Origin: Spinacia oleracea
Lineage: Eukaryota > Streptophyta > Magnoliopsida > Caryophyllales > Amaranthaceae
Direction of reading: 5' to 3'
Assembly (NCBI RefSeq): GCF_020520425.1
Contig: NC_079487.1
Span: 132,020,385-132,084,384, forward strand
DNA: 64,000 bases
Shown: in pieces, positions 57,301-64,000 of the stretch
Numbering within the stretch: position 1 is the first letter of the stretch
How the letters are laid out: the number at the start of each line of letters is the position of its first letter
The notes under the pieces: model-generated
Seen by the model: only the letters and a program-made list of their open reading frames with translations
Database searches by the model: none
Told to the model about the DNA's origin: nothing
Program-made: the position numbers and the translations under genes

Positions 57301-60018
57301 CAGTCATCAGCCTTGAATTTCTTTATGAAAACGTACTGGTTTTGAACTGGACTTATCCGAACATATAAACTATTTCGTGAAGGTGAAAACAACTATGCTA
57401 TACCTATGAATCTAGAGTAAATGGGAAAATGAAAAAGTGAGAAAATAATTTATGGAATACTATTTATCGTTTAATTAACATAAGTGTTGGGTGATCTTAT
57501 TGCATTGGTTTATTTTTTTTTTAAATGCATGAGGGTAGGATTGAGTAAGGGCCTTGCATGAGGTAGGAGCATCATCTGGAGGATAAAATATTGTCAAAGC
57601 TCTTTAATGTAATAAATAGATTGGCAGTAAAGTTACACTGTATAGTAGGGTTAGGCAAGAGGATTGGAAATATTTGTGTGGCATTGTTAGGGTGTTACGT
57701 TATCCATCTATACATCACCCCTTTGTAGATTTAAGATGGCTTTGAAAAATTGGATGCAAATTTGCCTGATTGCAAGTTAAGAAGAAAGTTTCAGAAGCTG
57801 ATTCATCTGTTTTTTTAGTCTTGGGGCTCAACGGGCACTATGCCATCTTTCCCTCTTTCTATCTGTGTTTACTTGTGGAAAATTCCTCTAAGCTTTCCAT
57901 TTGGTTAAATAGACAACCAACACTTCTTATATACCGTTTCTTCAAATCAAAGTACCACCACATATCATCCATGTTTTCATCAACCATCAAGTGCCAGCTT
58001 AAGCCGACAAATTTCTCTTTTGATTTGATTTACTATATAGGGGGCCGGGGTAATAAGGTTGACTTACTACATATTCTCTAAGCTCTTAAATGTTTCTTTT
58101 TTCCTTGATTAATAAGGTTATAATTCTAAATGGAAAATATTTAGGAAGGTACATCTTTCTCATGTACTTTATGTGAGGTATTTTGAAACCAATTAATTAG
58201 CTGATGTACATGTGCTAGTCAGTTTTTTGTCATGTTGGTTTTATTGTTCAGTTGATTTCCGCTCTACTAGATTTCTCTCTGCTTACTTATCACCTTGGTT
58301 GCCTTTTTTGTTCCTGTTTTTTCATCGTTATTGCAGACATAATGTATCTAACACTTTTAGATTGGATGGACTATGCATGATGTAGAAGAGTACTTATATT
58401 AACCTTTTTTTTAATGTTTTCTGCTGCATATTCAGGTTGCGACTGGACAAGTCGCTAGTACGGGAATGGTTGCGCTTAGTTATGTTCAGAAGGTATCCGA
58501 GAAGGTAAGCACATTGGTCCAACCGTTGTATCATCTTTAGTTAAGCTGCTACAAGTTCCCTGAAGCCTGATGCCAAAAATATGTTGCAGCTTTCGTTCGC
58601 AACAGAACTCCAATATAATCATATGTCAAAAGATGTTTCAGCTACCGTAGGCTATGATGCAGTGCTACGCACGGTAATTCTTGCCCCGATTTCTTTATTT
58701 AGTACTACGTAGTTCTTTCCACAATAGCTTTATGTTTCCAAATATTTATTACATAAGTTATCTCGCAAAGTTGCAATATTTTTACAAGTTCCGATTTTTT
58801 TTCCTGTTATCTCACTTTGTCACTAATCTTAGATGATTTTGTTTAACTTATGAAATTAGTGGAAGGCTCAATGGAAAATTACAATTTGTTGCGATCAAAC
58901 TTTTTCGTCCTAGAGTCTTGTGTTTATGATTGTTGTTACTCTTGCTTATTGCTAGCTTGTTTCAGGTTTGAGCCTTGTTAGCTTATGATAATAATAATAG
59001 TGTTTTCATTCTGTTTAATCCAACTCGTGTTCTGTGTTAGAAGGTATAGCTTATTCCATTTACATATTATTCCATACTTCGTCTGCAGGCACGTGTTAGA
59101 GGGAAGATAGACTCCAACGGTTGTGTAACTGGTTTTCTTGAAGAGAGGCTTAACATGGGTCTCACTTTCTTACTATCTGCAGAGGTGAGATTTTAAATTT
59201 ATTTGCCTAAGTTGCCACTTTGTTGGTGTGCAACCTTTTTAATCTGTTATGTTTAAAAATTGCTCTTTGGTGCCAAATTCATAGTATTGGGAAAAACTTG
59301 GAGGCATTATTACATGTAGTCTAGAACTAAAAAGAAATTTAGTTGTTCCTTGGAGGTTATTACCCCTCGACCCAGAATTAGTTCTCATATTTTTCCAACC
59401 TTTAATGATAGATTATATATATACCCCACATATATAATAGTTGTCTCTTCTCCTTAGTCTCCACCATTCCATTTAAATAGGGGTATGTTTGGAAATAGTT
59501 AGGTTCCGTTCTATTTGACTTATTTTATCTGAACTTATATTATCTGAGCTTATTTTATCTGTTAAAAACTTATTTATGTATGAAATTGTTTGGAAAAATG
59601 TTATTTTTTCTGAACTTAACTTATCTGAACTTATATTATCTGAACTCATATGAACTTATTTTATCTGAAAACAACTTAGTTTGTCAACAGAACAAACAAA
59701 GTCTGGACTGAAACAAGTCGAACAGAACAAAATCTTACCAAAATATACTATACTCGAGGAAATGTGACATTTTTGTCATCCCAAAATAGTTTACGCTACT
59801 ATGTGTTTGTATGGAGGGAGCTCTAATTTTTCTATAATTATCATGTTCTCTAATGCATTGCATTTGGGAGTAAATAATTCTTTTCTTTCACCAATTTTAG
59901 TGGACTTTGTGAAGGAGGTAATATGTTTTCATAATTTTGACTGACATCCATTTTCTGGCAGCTCGATCACCAGAAGAAAGATTACAAATTTGGTTTTGGT
60001 TTTACTGTTGGGGACTAA
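54356..60018 (+). CDS. TOM40: Mitochondrial import receptor TOM40
   Basis: Eleven exons (54356-54488, 55001-55082, 55205-55304, 55414-55509, 55607-55657, 56151-56216, 56443-56544, 58436-58504, 58590-58673, 59089-59184, 59962-60018) encode 311 residues, the usual length for plant TOM40. After a short soluble N-terminus ([17 protein letters not shown]) comes the Porin_3 beta-barrel: [40 protein letters not shown], the [16 protein letters not shown] strand, and the C-terminal beta-signal region [15 protein letters not shown]40 forms the protein-conducting pore of the TOM complex in the outer mitochondrial membrane. All splice phases agree. Intron 7 is unusually long (1.9 kb) and contains a GC-rich insertion. 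No breaks. Confidence 0.96.
56759..57126. repeat. GC-rich insertion bounded by direct repeats
   Basis: Within TOM40 intron 7 two near-identical sequences (CAACAYGCAAATGATGGATC, then CTCGATAAGACT) at about 56759-56790 and 57092-57123 bracket about 300 bp that are far richer in G+C than the intron. The insert starts TGTGTCACGGTCCGAG and contains GCGGCGCGC. The direct repeats are too long for a usual transposon target duplication. The insert may be a fossil retroelement piece or transposon-captured gene sequence; origin not determined. Confidence 0.5.
59499..59737. mobile_element. Inverted-repeat MITE in TOM40 intron 10
   Basis: The left end TTAGGTTCCGTTCTATTTGA and right end (reverse complement TAAGATTTTGTTCTGTTCGA) are inverted repeats followed by CTTATTT/CTTGTTT. 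The interior repeats TTATCTGAACTTA several times. A fragment of the same family lies at 51645-51738. Target duplication unresolved. Confidence 0.6.
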
Positions 60019-60610
60019 AACATTGAGGTCCAGTTCGAAGAGGCTTACTACTTGTAGGAGCAATATCCGATTTTGAAGGATGGATTTTTTTTGTTCTGTT
60101 TTCTTGGTCGAAATCAGTTCTGTACTCTTATATTCAAAGATATTGATTCATAGGACATTATATTCGTCTCATTTTACAGTTTTTTGGGTTGAGAATACTG
60201 TTTGATAAATTCTCACTCTTTTTTTTTTGTTCAAGTAGAGCTATTTTAGAATTCCAGATAGTCAAGAATCCCTTCTCCCATGGCCTCATCGTTTGCAAAC
60301 AATTGAAGTTCTACTGATGTTGGCTAATAAAATACTTGCGGAGTTGGGACTAGTTTTACCTTATCATCACTTTGTAACATTTCTTGTTAATTCTTTATTT
60401 CGTTTTCCTAATACGGATATGCAGATGCACCATTGAAGAATATTTCATTCCTCCCCCCCTCCCCTCCCCCCAGGCTGCAAATATCTGTACATAGAACTTC
60501 TACTGTTAGTTTTCAGCAGCATTTCTTGAAATTTCAAGAATCATTCTGACTAATAGAAACACTAATGTAAGTATGTACTCCGTTGGCATAGGAACAACAA
60601 TGACTTTGAC

Positions 60611-60909
60611 GGCTCGTTAGGTAGCCGGTAATAAACAGTGGGAATGATAATAAATTCTAGTGTTATTTGACAAGAAATTAACATCATAATGTCTATGGTA
60701 ATGGAATTTTGTCTCAAGCTTTGTTTTTTTCTTCATGAATTTGCATTCCCGCCTAATACCATTCCCAAATGATAATGTATATCATAAAGAAAAATAGATA
60801 ATTTTGAGTGAATTAACATTACCATGAGAATAGATATTGATTTTCCTTGTAAATTACATATAAATTCATTCACATTGACACCATTTATGACAAACTACCA
60901 AATGGGCCG
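60611..60909. mobile_element. Inverted-repeat MITE
   Basis: About 300 bp with ends GGCTCGTTAGGTAGCCGG and (reverse complement) GGCCCATTTGGTAGTTTG. AATGATAATAAATTC and GGTAATGGAATTTTG-like motifs recur inverted in the interior. GGSCCRTTTGG termini suggest a hAT- or PIF-derived MITE, but no target duplication was confirmed. Confidence 0.55.
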
Positions 60910-61042
60910 CGAGATCCTTTTCAGACATGACGGTTGGATACAGGCCACTTTAGACTAGTTCTACTTTAATTAGCAATCTATACATTTAACTTTCATTTTT
61001 TTTTTGATTAAAAACAATAAAACACAAATTCTTATTTAAAGG

Positions 61043-61322
61043 TGGTGTACGATAAATTTTGTACACCAGGTAAAAGTTATGTTAAAATGTGTAAAAATTA
61101 TACCGGTATAATGTAAATGTTATATCTATTTTTTAGTGATAAATTTTTTCGCTTTAATAAATATTATCTTCTCAAAACCACTAATAATGTATAAAATTAA
61201 TCATTTAACTCTTTAAAATGTTTAAAAGTCAAAAAATTATAATATAAAAATTAATCAAAACATGTTACTACCAAAAATTGGATAAAAGTTTACCTCGATG
61301 CACAATAAATTTATTGTACACC
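61043..61322. mobile_element. Palindrome-ended repeat family, copy 3
   Basis: About 280 bp. The left end GGTGTACGATAAATTTTGTA continues to CACC. The right end TGCACAATAAATTTATTGTA continues to CACC. The middle shares TCGCTTTAATAAATATTATC and ATGTATAAAATTAATCATTT with the copies at 11310 and 52167. Confidence 0.72.
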
Positions 61323-61878
61323 TTGTGAATGTAAAACCTATTGGAAATAAAATAAAATGTCGAGACTAGAGATTAGATGTGCAAAGTTGAGCTTTCAGGC
61401 ATAAACTAGATGAAAGATGACAAAATGCGCAACAAATGGGCTGATACCTACAAAAGGTTACTGAATAATTGATGTTTTTTATACTGCTGGCTATGATTAT
61501 TGCCGCAAAATTTGCCAGGCTTGCAAAGAGCTATGCAGCTCGTGTAACTGTGCAAGCACACTAAAATAAGATGAATAACACCAAAGTCCACCTCTTTCAA
61601 AAAATGCAATCAAAGAATAGCACTAGATTTTATAATCAAATTGCATGTAATTACAAACTTGTTTCCAGATGAAAGAATTTCTAACTTGAAGGCTTTGATA
61701 CTGATCTACAAAATTACGAGTATCATATACCAAAATTATGCGAAGCAAAGATTGATTGAATGAGAAAAAAGAAACAAGGAGGGATAAGTTTGAACCATTT
61801 ACTATGAACAAAGATTTGCTGGAAAATTCTGCGGCCTTCCATTTCGAGTCTAATGTACAAATGAACAACATACTGCTG

Positions 61879-63617
61879 TTAAGAACTCCCATGAGATCTG
61901 TATGATGAAACTGAATGAGCAGAAACGGAAGCAGTTGGGCTATTCGGTTCGCGTTCTCCGTTGATTTCTCTTGGCTTCCCGCTCAGTAGCTCAATTGCAT
62001 CTTGGCAGATGTCATTAAACCAATTGTCTTCAGGCAGTACACTGAGCATAATGATAAAAAAAAAAAGATCAGAATAAATCAATGATTCAGAATCAATATG
62101 TATTAAAAATATACAGAGAGCTATTAGAAACGGAATTTACCTATATGGATCTCTGCCAGTTGCTTCAAATGCTGCTATTGCTTTAGATATTATGTCATTG
62201 ATAACACGAACTAAATTGCGAGACAAGTAACGGCCTTGGGAAGCAAAGCAGATGACAAATTTCATATCTAAGTAAATCTGCGATGTTAAACCGGGGATTT
62301 ATTTGTCACAAAATTATCTTATGAAAACAAAGGGGATAAAATCATAACAGTTCAAAAAGCCATGAGATAAGTCAAAAACAAACTTCGTAACAGTCCAAAA
62401 AGAAGAAGAAGCAAGAAACTACTATCTGTCCCAAGACATGCATTAAATTTGAATCAGAATTCTAGCGAGATTTTCAAAAGGCAGCGCAAAGAAACATGAC
62501 ATTCTATTTGACATTCTATTTGAAACGGTAGAATATGACATTCAATTTGAAATAGAAAACGAAGAACACAAGTTCTTATGGGAAGAAGCTTCAAAGTTGA
62601 ACATCCATACCTGTTGAAGGGCAAGAGGGCCTAAAGGTTTAGGACCATCCTCAATATCATCCCAGAAGCTCTGATCTTGAGAAAGCCATAAGATGACAGT
62701 CTCGGTGAGTTTCATCAACAGCAGCGTAGCAAATCTTTCTTTGCCCGCAAACATCTCTGTCGCAATACTAGCCATAGTATTGAGTTTGAAGAAAAGTTCC
62801 TAAAACCATTAAAATCAGAGTAAGAAATAAAATATAGCTCTTATTTTAACATTTCCACAGAAAAGCTCAATTAAATGCAATCAGAAGAGGTTAAATCGTC
62901 AAAGGAGTTCAATGACACTAAGGCTTTTCACAACATAGAGAAAACAAAATGCACAGACATCCGAAAGGTAGGAAATTAAGACACGTCGCCACTAAAATAC
63001 TTTACAAAAAGCTGAAAAAAGAGTCCCAGCCAGTAACAGGCGAAAGGGGAAACAAAACAAAAAATGGCAGACTGAACAGGCGTTGTGTCTGTATATTCAG
63101 ATATATGAAACATAGAAGAAGTTATTGAAAGTACCCGGAATATTGGCGAGGGGAACCATTCGTTATCTTCTGCACTTCCATCCATACTTATGTACATATC
63201 AGCAGAAAGATTGCTGTCACCCTCTTCTGTAAAAATAAGATCCAGAGCATGGAACTGACAGAAACTATTTTTGAGTCTATCAACTGAACTTAAAAGTCTC
63301 TTTTTCCATTCTCTGAGTTCGGGATTGCGATTTTGCCTATCAGCTTGATTACTTTGAGAAAATTTCATGGCTGCACGAGGAAGTAGCTCGTCAGCCAACA
63401 ATGATGCATTTGCCAGTAATGCAATTTGCTGGGCTTCATTCTCAGCCATTCTAACAATTTTGCTTCCAGCTCCTTCAAAACTTGCTTCTTCCTCTAAGGA
63501 GTTTGGTAATGCTTTGACGAGCATATTAACATATGAGTCAAATACCTGATAAACACCTTCTAATGTTTTACTTCCCAACTGCATACTCTGAAGGGGCCCC
63601 ACGTCGTCAAAAAAGTC
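61879..63617 (-). CDS. EXO84B: Exocyst subunit EXO84B, C-terminal part
   Basis: Four exons (63617-63135, 62799-62611, 62277-62141, 62041-61879) encode the last 323 residues, roughly 40 percent of a protein that is usually about 750-780 residues. The rest lies beyond the right edge of the window. The sequence follows plant EXO84B closely: DFFDDVGPLQSMQLGSKTLE, LLANASLLADELLPRAAMKF, LSADMYISMDG, SFWDDIEDGPKPLGPL, then LPEDNWFNDICQDAIELLSG and the serine-rich end SPTASVSAHSVSSYRSHGSS. EXO84 is a subunit of the octameric exocyst, which tethers secretory vesicles to the plasma membrane; EXO84B is the main vegetative form in Arabidopsis. Nothing in 63618-64000 looked like the preceding exon, so that intron exceeds 380 bp. 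Confidence 0.95.
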
Positions 63618-64000
63618 CTGCAAACGTGCAAAATGTAGCACTCAGAATTGCGCTAGCCCTTCCAGGCTAATTATATGATGTGAACAGCAAAAACATTTTA
63701 GACAGTTGACAAGAGAAGTAACATTCAACAAGATATCAACCACCCAATGCAAATCACATCCATGGTAACAGTAGACGCCTATACAAAAAGTGAAAAGAAT
63801 ATATTGAGAAGACACACTGAATAATGAATAGAGCCACACACAAAAGATGAAGACCAAACTTATCAAAAAGTGTCAGTACTCAGCAAGTCAGCAGTGGGTG
63901 GCATCTTTTTTCTTTCAGGACACAGAGGTTCGGGTAAATCAAGTTATTCCATCATCAATTTTAGTGCATAACACAAGGAAATGGCTTTACTTGCCCATGG

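Larger units (their letters stand above)
60019..61878. other. Intergenic region between TOM40 and EXO84B
   Basis: The TOM40 and EXO84B genes converge here, so both 3' UTRs lie in this region. It holds an inverted-repeat MITE (60611-60909) and a palindrome-ended element (61043-61322), listed separately. No further gene is seen. Confidence 0.45.

Noticed and set aside
1-64000. CRISPR arrays, operons or prokaryote-like gene clusters
   Set aside because: None seen; the gene structure, introns and repeats are those of a plant nuclear genome.

Overview
This looks like a nuclear genomic window from a flowering plant, probably a eudicot. The genes have many short exons with GT-AG introns, the intergenic DNA is AT-rich and packed with short non-autonomous transposons, and the proteins match plant-specific families (DVL/ROTUNDIFOLIA peptide, TRICHOME BIREFRINGENCE-LIKE, PSY1 receptor kinase, EXO84B). 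I could not place the species from sequence alone.

Layout. 1-5.0 kb: intergenic, Stowaway-type MITEs and a CGGGTT-rich repeat. 5.1-5.3 kb (+): a 56-residue DVL/RTFL peptide gene. 6.5-7.0 kb (-): a single-exon PRA1 gene. 7.2-13.1 kb: a transposon-rich gap with nested MITEs, a hAT-type element with an 8-bp target duplication, and local duplications. 13.6-16.0 kb (-): a three-exon xyloglucan O-acetyltransferase-like TBL gene. 17.2-17.8 kb: LINE and SINE remnants. 18.2-26.2 kb (-): a 13-exon membrane metallophosphoesterase of the PGAP5/Cdc1 type, its introns hosting Helitrons and a MITE. 26.6-35 kb: mostly repeats. 35.5-38.7 kb (+): an intact single-exon PSY1R-like LRR receptor kinase. 41.3-41.8 kb: a Helitron carrying a truncated SINE. 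43.5-51.0 kb (+): a nine-coding-exon Misato gene. 54.4-60.0 kb (+): an 11-exon TOM40 gene. 61.9 kb to the right edge (-): the last four exons of EXO84B.

For the TBL, metallophosphoesterase, Misato and TOM40 genes the proposed exons add up to whole codon numbers (409, 529, 566 and 311 residues) with all phases consistent. The genes do unrelated housekeeping or signalling jobs: cell-wall acetylation, GPI-anchor or secretory trafficking, peptide hormone perception, organelle biogenesis, mitochondrial import and exocytosis. They form no obvious cluster or operon-like system. I found no convincing undescribed biological system. The most interesting material is in the repeats: Helitrons that each carry an antisense tRNA-like module, a family with palindromic ends, a 16-bp retroposition scar, and a 32-bp identity linking two neighbouring genes.
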